In this document: positions 52,400 to 62,148 of the stretch, piece by piece
How positions within the stretch are numbered: position 1 is the first letter of the stretch
Layout of the letters: the number at the start of each line of letters is the position of its first letter
Assembly: GCF_000931445.1 (NCBI RefSeq)
Contig: NZ_CP010849.1
Span: 7,626,001 to 7,690,000, forward strand
Length of the DNA stretch: 64,000 nucleotides
Direction of reading: 5' to 3'
Source of the DNA: Streptomyces cyaneogriseus subsp. noncyanogenus
GTDB lineage: Bacteria > Actinomycetota > Actinomycetes > Streptomycetales > Streptomycetaceae
Made by a program: the position numbers and the translations under genes
The notes under the pieces: generated by a model
Seen by the model: the letters and a program-made list of their open reading frames with translations, nothing else
The model's database searches: none
Told to the model about the DNA's origin: nothing

Positions 52400-52414
52400 G
52401 GGTTCACCGGACTG

Positions 52415-54601
52415 TCAGGGGTAGGAGACGACCGTCGAGGGGACGGTCTCGGTGCCCTGGGTCGGCGCACCGGTGTCGTTGATGACGTGCTCGAAGTGGC
52501 CGTTGCCGCCGAGCGAGACGGTGAGCAGGCTGTGGAACTTCACGCCGGGCTTGACCGGCGCCTTGAAGCCGTGGTCCTGCCGGATCGTCGGGTCGACGTT
52601 GTAGTAGCAGTAGCTGCCCATGCCCCAGCCCTCATGGGTGTTCACCGAGTCGTCGACCCGGTAGGCGGCGTAGCCCTTGGTGGTGCCGTTCTGGATGGCG
52701 GCCTGGTTCGGGGCGTCGTACGCCTTCTCGTTCTGGAAGAAGATGGTGCGGCCCCGCTCGCCGTACCACTCGACGTCGTACTTGTTGAAGTGCTCCACGA
52801 ACAGGCCGGTGGCCAGCACGTCGTCACCGTTGACGCGGACGCCGTAGTCGGCCCGGTTGGTCTCCCAGCCGACGCCGTCGCCGTGGTCGGCGCGCCACAC
52901 CCAGGTGTGGTCGATGATCGTGTCGTCGCTGTTGACGACCATGCTGGTGGTGGCCTTGCCGGCGCCCGCGCCGCCGATGCGGATGTACACGTCCTGCACG
53001 GTCGTGGGGTTCGCGGAGTGGTCGGCGGAGGCGTTCTGCGGGCCGACCTCCAGCAGGGTCGGCGAGTTGACCGTTCCGGCGTCGATGAGGAAGCCCGCGA
53101 GGCGTACGCCGTCGACGTCGGCGACCCGCAGGGCGGTCACGCCGTTGTCCGGGATGATGGTGGCGAGGCCCAGGCCGAGCACGATGGTGTCGGGCCGGTT
53201 GATCTCGATCGTCCGGTCCACGTGGTAGACGCCGGGCGTGAACAGCAGGTGCAGGCCCTGGGCGAGTGCCTGGTTGATGGTGGCGGCGGTGGCGCCGGGC
53301 TTGACGACGTAGAAGCGGCTCAGCGGGATGGACTGGCCCTGCGGGGTGCCGCTCGCCCAGGTGGTGCCGCGGGCGCCCGTGCGCTTGGCGGGGGCGAAGA
53401 CCTTGTACTCGTTGCCGTCGAGGTAGAGGAACGGCTTCTCGCGCGAGACCGGGGTGGTGGCGAGGGTGGTGTAGCGCGGCTCGGGGAAGCTGTTGGCCGG
53501 GGCGCCCTCGACGCCGGAGAAGACCTGGTTCCACACGGAGTTGGACCAGCCGCCGATGGCGCTGTCCCGCGTGTACCACTGCTGCTGGGAGTAGTTGCCG
53601 ATCTGGCCGTCGATCTTGGAGTCGGCGATGTAACCGCCGCTGGCCCAGCCGTAGCCGTTCGGTGCGAGGTTGAGGCCGCCCTTGACGTGCATCCGGCGGA
53701 AGGAGGACGCCTGGGAGACCGCCCACCGGTTGGTGCCGTTGACCGGGTTGACCGCGAGGTTCTCGGCGCCGCGCCAGAAGTTCTGGGTGGCGTTGCCGTT
53801 GAACCAGCCCGCGTCGACGGTGATGTCACCGTTGATGAGGGTGTCGTCGGGCTTCAGGCCGAGGCCCGCGATCTGGGTGTAGAAGCCGATCTGGGCGTTG
53901 AGGTTGTTGTAGGTGCCCGGCTTGAACAGGAACGCGTGCCGGCCGGTGCCGAACTGCGCGGACTCCTGCTGTTTGAAGACCGCGTCCAGCTTCCCCTGGA
54001 TGTCGGGGGTGGAGGGGTCGATGACGTGCACATTGGGGCCGAGGTCGCCGCCGCCGGGGAGCTGGGGGGTGTCGCCGGTGCCGCCGTAGACCTGGAACTC
54101 CCAGAGGGAGTAGCCGTAGCCGGTGGCGCGGGTGATGCCCTGGAGGCGGACGTAGCGGCCGGTGCCGGAGACGGTGATGTCGTCCGTGCCGCCGTCGCCG
54201 GCGGTGACGGACTTGACGGTGCGCCAGTCGTTGCCGTTGTCGGAGAGCTGGATGTTGTAAGCCTTGCCGTAGGCCGCTTCCCAGGTCAGTACCACGCGGC
54301 TGATGGCGGTGGTCTGGCCGAGGTCGACCTGGAGCCACTGGTTGTCGCTCCACTGGCTGGCCCAGCGGGTGCCGGTGAGGTTGCCGTCCACGGCGGCCGA
54401 GGCGGCGAACGCCGTGCCCTCTGCCGACGACGCGGTGGCGGGCCTGCCCTGGGACAGCAGGGTCTCGGCGGCCGTGGCCGGGGCGGCGGGGACGAGCGCG
54501 AGCAGCGCGCCGACCAGGGACGAGACCAGGGCGCCCGCGGTGGCACGTCTGGCGGCCGGGTTGAATCGCCGGAAGGCCGGCGGTGTCCCGACTGAAGTCA
54601 T
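52415..54601 (-). CDS. Secreted discoidin protein with beta-helix (GH55-like) domain
   Basis: 728 residues. The signal peptide (cleavage near TAAE, residue 45) and an F5/8 type C domain (about 46-173) are followed by a long repetitive right-handed beta-helix: LGPNVHVIDPSTPDIQGKLDAVFKQQES, NATQNFWRGAENLAVNP, RRMHVKGGLNL, GKATTSMVVNSDDTIIDHTWVWRADHG, VEHFNKYDVEWYGERGRTIFFQNE. Close homologues are often labelled 'adenylyl cyclase' in databases, which the sequence does not support. The fold suggests a polysaccharide-active enzyme such as a GH55-like beta-1,3-glucanase. It is the first gene after the 18-bp operator. Confidence 0.82.
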   Translation of the reverse strand: MTSVGTPPAFRRFNPAARRATAGALVSSLVGALLALVPAAPATAAETLLSQGRPATASSAEGTAFAASAAVDGNLTGTRWASQWSDNQWLQVDLGQTTAISRVVLTWEAAYGKAYNIQLSDNGNDWRTVKSVTAGDGGTDDITVSGTGRYVRLQGITRATGYGYSLWEFQVYGGTGDTPQLPGGGDLGPNVHVIDPSTPDIQGKLDAVFKQQESAQFGTGRHAFLFKPGTYNNLNAQIGFYTQIAGLGLKPDDTLINGDITVDAGWFNGNATQNFWRGAENLAVNPVNGTNRWAVSQASSFRRMHVKGGLNLAPNGYGWASGGYIADSKIDGQIGNYSQQQWYTRDSAIGGWSNSVWNQVFSGVEGAPANSFPEPRYTTLATTPVSREKPFLYLDGNEYKVFAPAKRTGARGTTWASGTPQGQSIPLSRFYVVKPGATAATINQALAQGLHLLFTPGVYHVDRTIEINRPDTIVLGLGLATIIPDNGVTALRVADVDGVRLAGFLIDAGTVNSPTLLEVGPQNASADHSANPTTVQDVYIRIGGAGAGKATTSMVVNSDDTIIDHTWVWRADHGDGVGWETNRADYGVRVNGDDVLATGLFVEHFNKYDVEWYGERGRTIFFQNEKAYDAPNQAAIQNGTTKGYAAYRVDDSVNTHEGWGMGSYCYYNVDPTIRQDHGFKAPVKPGVKFHSLLTVSLGGNGHFEHVINDTGAPTQGTETVPSTVVSYP
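54080..54487 (-). repeat. 408-bp near-identical repeat, copy 2 (discoidin domain)
   Basis: See copy 1 at 51801-52208; the offset is 2279 bp. Sequence similarity drops abruptly at both ends, so the homogenised unit is the domain, not the gene. Confidence 0.95.
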
Positions 54602-54633
54602 GAGGACTCCTCTGTGCAGAGGGGGAAACGGTA

Positions 54634-54651
54634 TGGGAGAGCGCTCTCCCA
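54634..54651. promoter_or_regulatory. LacI-type operator of the beta-glucan locus
   Basis: TGGGAGAGCGCTCTCCCA is a perfect 18-bp palindrome, 33 bp upstream of the discoidin/beta-helix gene and 131 bp before the divergent LacI gene. It resembles the CebR box but is 4 bp longer, so it is a good candidate for binding the LacI protein encoded next to it. Confidence 0.85.
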
Positions 54652-54782
54652 GGAACCTTGCCCACCTGTCGGTGAACGGTCAAGGACTGCGCCGCACTTT
54701 TCTTTAGACTTGCCTTAAGCCTTCGAGCGAGTGGGGGACACCTGGGCGTACCCGTCCGGCGACAGCGCGTTAGGGTGCGGGA

Positions 54783-55802
54783 GTGAGTAAGAGGGGACCG
54801 ACTCTGGAGGACGTCGCACGTGAGGCCGGAGTCTCCCGTGCGACGGTGTCACGCGTGGTCAACGGCGTGCGCAATGTGGACCCGCGGATCCAGGACGTGG
54901 TGCGCCGGGCGATCAGCCGCACCGGCTACACCCCCAACCAGGCGGCCCGTTCGCTGGTGACCCGCCGTACGGGCGCGGTGGCGCTGGTGTTCTCCGCGGT
55001 GGGCGAGGCGTTCGCCGCGCGCGTCTTCGCCGACCCGTTCTTCGGACGGGTGGTGGACGGGGCGTTGGGCTTCCTGCGCGAGCGGACCGTCCAGCCGGTA
55101 CTGCTGGTCGCCGAGTCCGAGCAGGCCAGGGGCCAGGTCACGCAGTACCTGCGGCAGGGTGCCGCCGACGGCGCGCTGGTGGTCTGCCTGGACGCGGACG
55201 ACCCGCTGCCGGCGATGCTGGTGGCAGCGGGTGTTCCGACGGTGCTCTTCGGCCGCCCGCCCGGCCGGCTGCGCGCGGGGTACGTCGACCTCGACAACGC
55301 CGCGGGCGCCCGGCTCGCGGCCGGGCACCTCCTCGCCCGCGGCCGGCGGCGGCTCGCCACCATCGGCGCGCCCGGCTCCGCCCCGGCCGCCCGGGACCGC
55401 CTCGACGGCTTTCGCGCGACGCTGGCCGAGGCGGGGATCACCGACGTACCCGTGGTCCGGGGGCGGTTCACCGCCGAGAGCGGCCGGGAGGCGATGGCCC
55501 GGCTGCTGCGGGAGCACCCCGGGCTGGACGGGGTGTTCGCCGCCAACGACCTGATGGCGCAGGGTGCGTGCCAGTACCTGCGGGAACAGGGGCTGGCCGT
55601 GCCCGGCGACATCGCCGTGGTGGGCTTCGACGACTCCCGGGCCGCCACGGAGTGCCGGCCCGGACTGACCACGGTGCGCCAGCCGGTGGAGGAGATGGCC
55701 GCGGCGATGGCCCGGCTGCTGGTCGAACAGCTCCGGGGCGGCACCGACGGCGGCTCCCGGACACTGTTCGAGCCGGTGCTGGTGGTGCGCGAGTCGGCCT
55801 GA
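54783..55802 (+). CDS. LacI-family transcriptional repressor
   Basis: 339 residues from GTG 54783. HTH: TLEDVAREAGVSRATVSRVVNGVRNVDPRIQDVVRRAI (residues 7-44) with the hinge TPNQAARSLVTRRT, then a sugar-sensing domain (FGRVVDGAL, GVPTVLFGRPPGR, FDDSRAATECRPGLTTVRQP). It is divergent from the extracellular enzyme genes and convergent with the transporter operon. It probably represses both in the absence of a glucan oligosaccharide. Confidence 0.93.
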   Translation: MSKRGPTLEDVAREAGVSRATVSRVVNGVRNVDPRIQDVVRRAISRTGYTPNQAARSLVTRRTGAVALVFSAVGEAFAARVFADPFFGRVVDGALGFLRERTVQPVLLVAESEQARGQVTQYLRQGAADGALVVCLDADDPLPAMLVAAGVPTVLFGRPPGRLRAGYVDLDNAAGARLAAGHLLARGRRRLATIGAPGSAPAARDRLDGFRATLAEAGITDVPVVRGRFTAESGREAMARLLREHPGLDGVFAANDLMAQGACQYLREQGLAVPGDIAVVGFDDSRAATECRPGLTTVRQPVEEMAAAMARLLVEQLRGGTDGGSRTLFEPVLVVRESA

Positions 55803-56151
55803 CCGGCCCGCCCCGCGCGGCCGGGGGCACCGCCCGTGGCGCGGTGCCGGTGCCTCAGCCGCGCGCGAGCGGCGTGCCGCAGACGGGCCCGCGCACCCGC
55901 CCGCGGTCCGGCACGCGCCCGCAACGGCGCACTCGCCCGCGGCCCGGCACCCGCCGTGGCCCGGCCGCCCGCTCACGGCCCGGGCGTCCGCCCACGGCCC
56001 CGGCATCCACCCACGGCCTCGCCACCCGCTCACGGGCCGCATACGCGCCCGCGGTCCGCGCCCGCGCCCGGCGCGAGGACCGCGAGGCCCGCGAGGACCA
56101 CCCTGCCCCCGCCCGGCCGCGCGGCGTGCGCGACCGCCGCGGTGCCGGGGC
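55803..56151. repeat. Low-complexity GC region with degenerate short repeats
   Basis: 349 bp between convergent genes. From about 55895 to 56080 variants of CGCCCACGGCCCCGGCAYC recur at roughly 17-20-bp spacing. Frames through it give only Ala/Arg/Pro-rich text. It has no conserved dyad like a CRISPR array. Confidence 0.6.
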
Positions 56152-57531
<1,380 letters not shown>

Positions 57532-57602
57532 GGATGAACCTCTCAGGGGTGGGCGGGGCGGATGTGCGGGGCGCTGCCGTGGGCGGGAGCGGGCGCTGGG
57601 GG

Positions 57603-58481
57603 CTACTTCACGGCACCGGCGGTCAGGCCGGCGACCAGATAGCGTTGCAGAAGCAGGAATCCGGCGACCACGGGCACGCTCACCACGAGGGAGGCGGCCA
57701 TGATCTGGTTCCAGTACACGTCGTTGAGCGTGGAGTAGCCCTGAAGGCCGACGGCGAGGGTGCGGGTGGTGTCGTTGGTCATGACGGAGGCGAAGAGGAC
57801 CTCGCCCCAGGCGGTCATGAAGGCGTACACGGCGACCGCGACGATGCCGGGCACGGCCGCCGGGACGATCACCCGGAACAGCGCGCCGATCGGGCCGCAC
57901 CCGTCGACCTTGGCGGCCTCGTCCAGGTCGCGCGGGATGGAGTCGAAGTAGCCGATGAGCATCCAGATGGAGAACGGCAGCGAGAAGGTCAGATAGGTGA
58001 GGATCAGACCGCCCCGCGAGCCGAACAGGGCGATGCCGGTGGCGCTCCCGATGTTGACGTAGATGAGGAACAGCGGCAGCAGGAAGAGGATGCCGGGGAA
58101 CATCTGCGTCGACAGGACCGTGACCGTGAAGACCCGCTTGCCGCGGAAGTCGTAGCGGCTGACGGCGTAGGCGGCGAACACCGCGATGACCACCGAGCAG
58201 ACGGTGGCGGCGCCCGAGACGATCAGGGAGTTGACGAAGTAGTCCGCCAGCGGGACGGTCTCCCAGATGTCGGCGTACGGCCGGAGCGTGAGCCCGGAGG
58301 GGATCCACTGGAACTTGTCCGAGACGTCCTCCAGCGGCTTGAGCGAGCTGGAGAGCATCACGTAGACCGGCAGCAGGACGAACACCGTCAGGGCGGTGAG
58401 GAAGATCCGCCGGGTCCACAGGAAGGACGGCGGGGCGGCCATCGGCGAGCGCACGGCGCGCCGCTTCGAGGTGTCAGGCAC
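57603..58481 (-). CDS. Sugar ABC transporter permease, MalG type
   Basis: 292 residues. Six membrane helices, the EAA loop DEAAKVDGCGPIGALFRVIVPAAVPG and the C-terminus GLTAGAVK are typical. Its start lies 8 bp inside the preceding permease gene. With the MalF-type partner it forms the membrane part of the glucan-oligosaccharide importer. No ATPase gene is present, as expected for an MsiK-dependent system. Confidence 0.94.
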   Translation of the reverse strand: MPDTSKRRAVRSPMAAPPSFLWTRRIFLTALTVFVLLPVYVMLSSSLKPLEDVSDKFQWIPSGLTLRPYADIWETVPLADYFVNSLIVSGAATVCSVVIAVFAAYAVSRYDFRGKRVFTVTVLSTQMFPGILFLLPLFLIYVNIGSATGIALFGSRGGLILTYLTFSLPFSIWMLIGYFDSIPRDLDEAAKVDGCGPIGALFRVIVPAAVPGIVAVAVYAFMTAWGEVLFASVMTNDTTRTLAVGLQGYSTLNDVYWNQIMAASLVVSVPVVAGFLLLQRYLVAGLTAGAVK

Positions 58482-59484
58482 GGGCCTTCGCCTTCTTTCC
58501 CCGGCTGGTGACCAGCAGGTAGACGCCGGTCACGACGAGCAGGAACAGCAGCAGCAGGACGGACATGGCCGAGCCGGTGCCGAAGTTCCAGGTCTGGAAC
58601 GAGGACTGGTAGATGTGCAGGGAGATCAGGTCGGCGGATTCGGGGGCCGCCTTGCCGAACAGCACGAACGGCGTGTTGAAGTCGTTGAACGTCCACAGGA
58701 ACAGCACCAGCACGAGCACCTGGTTGACGGGACGCAGCGAGGGCAGGGTGATGTGCCGGATCTGCTTCCAGACGCCCGCCCCGTCGAGGGCCGCGGCCTC
58801 GTACATGTCCCTGGGGATGTTCTGTAGCCCGGCCATCAGGGTGAGGAAGGCGAACGGCCAGCCCTTCCACACCGAGACGGTCAGCAGCGCCCAGAACGCG
58901 TTGTCGCCGACGAGCCAGAAGGCCGGGTTGTCGCCGATGCCGAGCTGGTCGTGCAGGACGTGGTTCACCAGGCCGTTGTCGCGCTGGAACATGAACACCC
59001 AGGTGATGACGGCGGCGTAGACGGGCAGCGCGTACGGGACGAGGAAGAGGGTGCGCAACAGGCCGCGGCCGCGGAACTTCTCCTGGAGGAAGACGGCGGC
59101 GGCGGTCCCGATCAGCCAGCACAGGCCCACCGAGCAGACGGTGAACAGGCAGGTGGTCAGGAACGACTTCAGCAGCGCCTCGCCGATGGGGGCGTCGAAG
59201 TCGACGGCGATCCGGAAGTTGTCCAGACCGGCCCAGGGCGCCGCGGACCAGTTGGAGAGATAGAACTGGGTGAGCTCCTTGAAGCTCATGACGATGCCCA
59301 TGAGCATCGGCACGAGATGGACGAGGAGTTCGAGGAGGAGGGCGGGCAGGAGCAGCAGGTAGGGCAGGGAGATGTGGCGCAGCCGCCCGGAGCGGCGCGT
59401 GGTCCGCTTGGCTCCGGGGCGGTCCTGCCGCCGTTTCGTCCCCGGCCCGGACCTGTCGTGGCGGGATACGGCGGTGGTGGTCAT
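58474..59484 (-). CDS. Sugar ABC transporter permease, MalF type
   Basis: 336 residues with a basic N-terminus (RSGPGTKRRQDRPGAKRTTRR) and six hydrophobic helices starting with ISLPYLLLLPALLLELLVHLVPMLMG. The EAA loop is MYEAAALDGAGVWKQIRHITLPSL. It begins 14 bp after the binding-protein stop and overlaps the second permease by 8 bp. Confidence 0.94.
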   Translation of the reverse strand: MTTTAVSRHDRSGPGTKRRQDRPGAKRTTRRSGRLRHISLPYLLLLPALLLELLVHLVPMLMGIVMSFKELTQFYLSNWSAAPWAGLDNFRIAVDFDAPIGEALLKSFLTTCLFTVCSVGLCWLIGTAAAVFLQEKFRGRGLLRTLFLVPYALPVYAAVITWVFMFQRDNGLVNHVLHDQLGIGDNPAFWLVGDNAFWALLTVSVWKGWPFAFLTLMAGLQNIPRDMYEAAALDGAGVWKQIRHITLPSLRPVNQVLVLVLFLWTFNDFNTPFVLFGKAAPESADLISLHIYQSSFQTWNFGTGSAMSVLLLLFLLVVTGVYLLVTSRGKKAKARA

Positions 59485-59498
59485 GACGGGGTCCGCGC

Positions 59499-60815
59499 CT
59501 ACTTCTTCGGCATCTGCTGCTGGGCCTTCTCGAGCTTCTCGCGCACCGACTGCTCGGTCACGGCCCGTCCGGCGGCGGCGTCGGCGAACAGCTCCTTGAC
59601 GGCGGTCCCGACGACGGTCTCGAACTGGGACTCCTCGGGGACCTGCGGCAGGGCGGCGGCGCTGGTGGCGAGGGTGTCGCGCAGCACGGCGACGGCCGGG
59701 GCGCCGAAGGCCGGGTCGGACTGGGCGCTCTTGACCGGCGGGATGGAGCCGTAGGCCTTGTTGAGGATCTTCTGCTCCGCGTCACTGGTCATGAACTTCA
59801 CGAACTCCAGCGCGCCGTCGCGGTTGTCGGTGTTCTTGAACACCCCCATGTTGATGCCGGCGACCATCGAGTTGGTGGCCGTGCCCGGGCCCGGCTTCCC
59901 GGACTGGACGGGGGCGGGGGCGACGCCCCAGTCCTCGTCCTTCATGCCCTGGGCCTTGAAGGTGGCGGAGGCGGTCTGCCACAGCACCATGCCGGTCTTG
60001 CCCTTGGAGAAGTCGCTCAGCGACTGGTTCTGGGCGTACTCGGCGTTGCCCGGAGCGACGATCTCGTGCTGCGCCATCAGGTCGACGTACTGCTTGACCG
60101 CGGCGACCGCCCCGTCGGAGGTGAAGTCCGGCTTGCCGTCGGGGGTGAAGAAGTCGGCGCCGTGCTGCTTGCCGAGGACGAAGACCTGGTGGATGTTGTT
60201 GGAGAGGTTGGAGCCCTCGACGCCGACGCCGTTCTTGCCCTTGGCGGTGAGCTTCTTGCCCGCGGCGACCAGCTCGTCCCAGGTGGTCGGCGGCTTCGCT
60301 ATCCCCGCCTCGGCGAACAGCTTCTTGTTGTAGTAGAGCGCGTACGCCATCGAGTACAGCGGGACCGCGGCCGGGTCCTGCCCCTGGACTCCCGTGGAGC
60401 CGAGCGCGGACTCCACGAAGCGGTCCTTGCCGCCGATGCTGTCGAAGTTCTTCTCGTCCCAGGGCAGCAGGGCACCGCTCGCCTGGAGCGAGGCCGACCA
60501 TGTGTTGCCGATGTTCAGGACGTCGGGGCCCTGGCCGGAGGAGGTGGCGGTGAGGATCCGGTTCAGCAGGTCCGACCAGGGCACGACCTCCAGCTTCACC
60601 TTGATGCCGGTCTGCTTCTCGAACTTGTCGAGCTCCGGCTGGAGGACCTTCTTGTCGACCTCGATGTTCGCCCCCTGGTTGGAGGCCCAGTACGTCAGGG
60701 TCTTCGGCGAGCCGTCACCGCCTCCGCCGGTCGCGGAGCCGCCCCCGCAGGCCGAGACAGCGAGCGCGAGGGACAAGGTGATGGCACCGGTGACTGCGGC
60801 TCTGAATCTGCGCAT
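59499..60815 (-). CDS. Extracellular sugar-binding lipoprotein
   Basis: 438 residues from ATG 60815; a longer frame adds an unlikely Arg/Pro leader. A hydrophobic segment (AVTGAITLSLALAVS) ends in lipobox VSAC, so the mature protein starts at Cys22. The family 1 solute-binding body includes TLTYWASNQG, the VPWSDLLNRILTATSSGQGPDVLNIGNTW segment and GKTGMVLWQTASATFKAQG. It is the first gene of the transport/GH1 operon. Upstream (60886-60913) two TTAA blocks in an AT-rich stretch may contain the promoter or an operator. Confidence 0.93.
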   Translation of the reverse strand: MRRFRAAVTGAITLSLALAVSACGGGSATGGGGDGSPKTLTYWASNQGANIEVDKKVLQPELDKFEKQTGIKVKLEVVPWSDLLNRILTATSSGQGPDVLNIGNTWSASLQASGALLPWDEKNFDSIGGKDRFVESALGSTGVQGQDPAAVPLYSMAYALYYNKKLFAEAGIAKPPTTWDELVAAGKKLTAKGKNGVGVEGSNLSNNIHQVFVLGKQHGADFFTPDGKPDFTSDGAVAAVKQYVDLMAQHEIVAPGNAEYAQNQSLSDFSKGKTGMVLWQTASATFKAQGMKDEDWGVAPAPVQSGKPGPGTATNSMVAGINMGVFKNTDNRDGALEFVKFMTSDAEQKILNKAYGSIPPVKSAQSDPAFGAPAVAVLRDTLATSAAALPQVPEESQFETVVGTAVKELFADAAAGRAVTEQSVREKLEKAQQQMPKK

Positions 60816-61242
60816 GCTCCTGGGACCCTTCCGGGGGACGCGAGGGAAACCGGCACGGCGCACGCCCCTGCCAGCCGTACCGACTTAATTTATGGCGTGA
60901 GTTAATAGTCGTGCGAAGGGCGCGTCAAGCCCCTTGATCCAGGTACGTCGCGCTCGGCGGCGCGGGAGCGCGGCTGCGGGGCCCCCGGGCGGGCGGCAGT
61001 GGGGCGCGTGACCTGCGACGGGAGTGCCGTACCGCCCTTGTACAACGGTTTTGTTGCGACGGTCCGTTCAGCCGCCCGCGGGCGCGGTCGGCCCTCCCCG
61101 GCGTTCCTCGGCGCGGCGGGTCGCTGCTCCGTCCGCGGGGAGTGCGAGGGGAGGGGGTGCGGTTCCGGTCGGCCGCCGGCCGGTCGGTGCGACCGGCCCG
61201 CATGACCGCCCGGAACCGCGAGGACGTCCCAGGCAGGCGCGG
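60816..61242. other. Intergenic region between two minus-strand operons
   Basis: 427 bp. It carries the promoter region of the sugar operon near 60880-60915, with TTAATTTATGGCGTGAGTTAA as an AT-rich island, and the terminator of the hydroxyquinol operon at 61178-61198. No gene is seen in between. Confidence 0.6.
61178..61198 (-). terminator. Terminator of the hydroxyquinol operon
   Basis: GGCCGGTCG (61178-61186) pairs perfectly with CGACCGGCC (61190-61198) with a 3-nt loop, 45 bp after the dioxygenase stop. Confidence 0.75.
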
Positions 61243-62148
61243 CTACTCCCGTACGTCGGCCGGGGCGAGCACGATGTCGAAGCGGACCTTGGTCCAGGTG
61301 CCGTCGACCACTCGTCCGTCGGGCGTCGGCGTGCCGGGCGGCCGGCGCTCGAAGTCCTTGACCAGTGACTCCTTGACGCCGAAGACGGTGTCCGAGCCGA
61401 GCAGTTCGTCGCCCCGGACGAAGATGTGGGTCACGAGAGTCCTGCACCCCGGTGCCTCGACCATGAAGTGGAGGTGCGAGGCCCGCATCGGCGAGCGGCC
61501 GGTCGCCTCCAGCATCTTCCCCACGGGCCCGTCGCACGGGATGGGGTACGGCGTCGGTGTGACGCCCCAGAAGCGGTAGCCGCCGTCGGCCTCGCTGAAC
61601 AGGTGGGCTCGGGCCGCGACCCGGCCGTCGCCGTACTGCACGTCGTAGAAGCCGTCCTCGTCCGCTTCCCAGACCTCGATCCTCGCCCCGGGAACCGGGT
61701 TGCCGTCGATGTCGGAAACGGTCCCCTCGACCCAGCACGGCTCGCCGGCGGCACCGAAGGACATGTCCCCACCCGGCTCGATCCGGGGAGATCCCTCGAC
61801 GAAGAAGGGACCGAAGACCGTGGCCTCGGTGGCGTTGCCGCAGACCTCGTTGTTGATCGCGATGGTCTGCATCGACGCCCCGAGGGTGTCCGAGAGCAGG
61901 ATGAACTCCTGGCGCTTGTCGTCCGTGATGTGCCCGACGGCGGTGAGGAACTCGATGGCCTTGTGCCATTCCTCCTCGGTGAGGCGGACCTCGCGCAGGA
62001 AGGCGTGCAGGTGCTTGACGAGCGCCCGCATCAGCTCCTTCAGGCGGGGGTCCCGGCAGGAGTCGAACGATGCCTGAACGCGCGCGATCAGCTCTTCCTC
62101 GCGGGCGCTCTGCTCCGGCGGGACGGCGCGGGTGGGCGTGCGGGTCAC
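61243..62148 (-). CDS. Hydroxyquinol 1,2-dioxygenase (intradiol ring cleavage)
   Basis: 301 residues. The non-heme Fe(III) ligands are visible at Tyr168 (FYDVQY), Tyr201 (TPTPYPIP), His225 and His227 (ASHLHF), each four residues beyond those of the characterised Nocardioides hydroxyquinol enzyme (from memory). The N-terminal helical dimerisation domain is complete. It would cleave 1,2,4-trihydroxybenzene to maleylacetate in the cytosol. Its start overlaps the maleylacetate reductase stop by 4 bp, which supports this over a catechol-specific role. Confidence 0.92.
   Translation of the reverse strand: MTRTPTRAVPPEQSAREEELIARVQASFDSCRDPRLKELMRALVKHLHAFLREVRLTEEEWHKAIEFLTAVGHITDDKRQEFILLSDTLGASMQTIAINNEVCGNATEATVFGPFFVEGSPRIEPGGDMSFGAAGEPCWVEGTVSDIDGNPVPGARIEVWEADEDGFYDVQYGDGRVAARAHLFSEADGGYRFWGVTPTPYPIPCDGPVGKMLEATGRSPMRASHLHFMVEAPGCRTLVTHIFVRGDELLGSDTVFGVKESLVKDFERRPPGTPTPDGRVVDGTWTKVRFDIVLAPADVRE

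Noticed and set aside
52415..54601. Adenylyl cyclase function for the discoidin/beta-helix protein
   Set aside because: Database labels of that kind exist for homologues, as I recall, but the sequence shows a secreted beta-helix protein with no cyclase catalytic motifs.
10203..54651. The idea that the LPMO box and the glucan-locus palindrome are the same operator
   Set aside because: The first is 14 bp and exactly CebR-type. The second is 18 bp with an extra AG/CT pair, and LacI-family proteins discriminate such spacing. Cross-talk is possible but not assumed.
55895..56080. Possible CRISPR-like array
   Set aside because: The repeats are degenerate, lack constant spacers, have no dyad symmetry of the usual kind, and there are no cas genes in the window.
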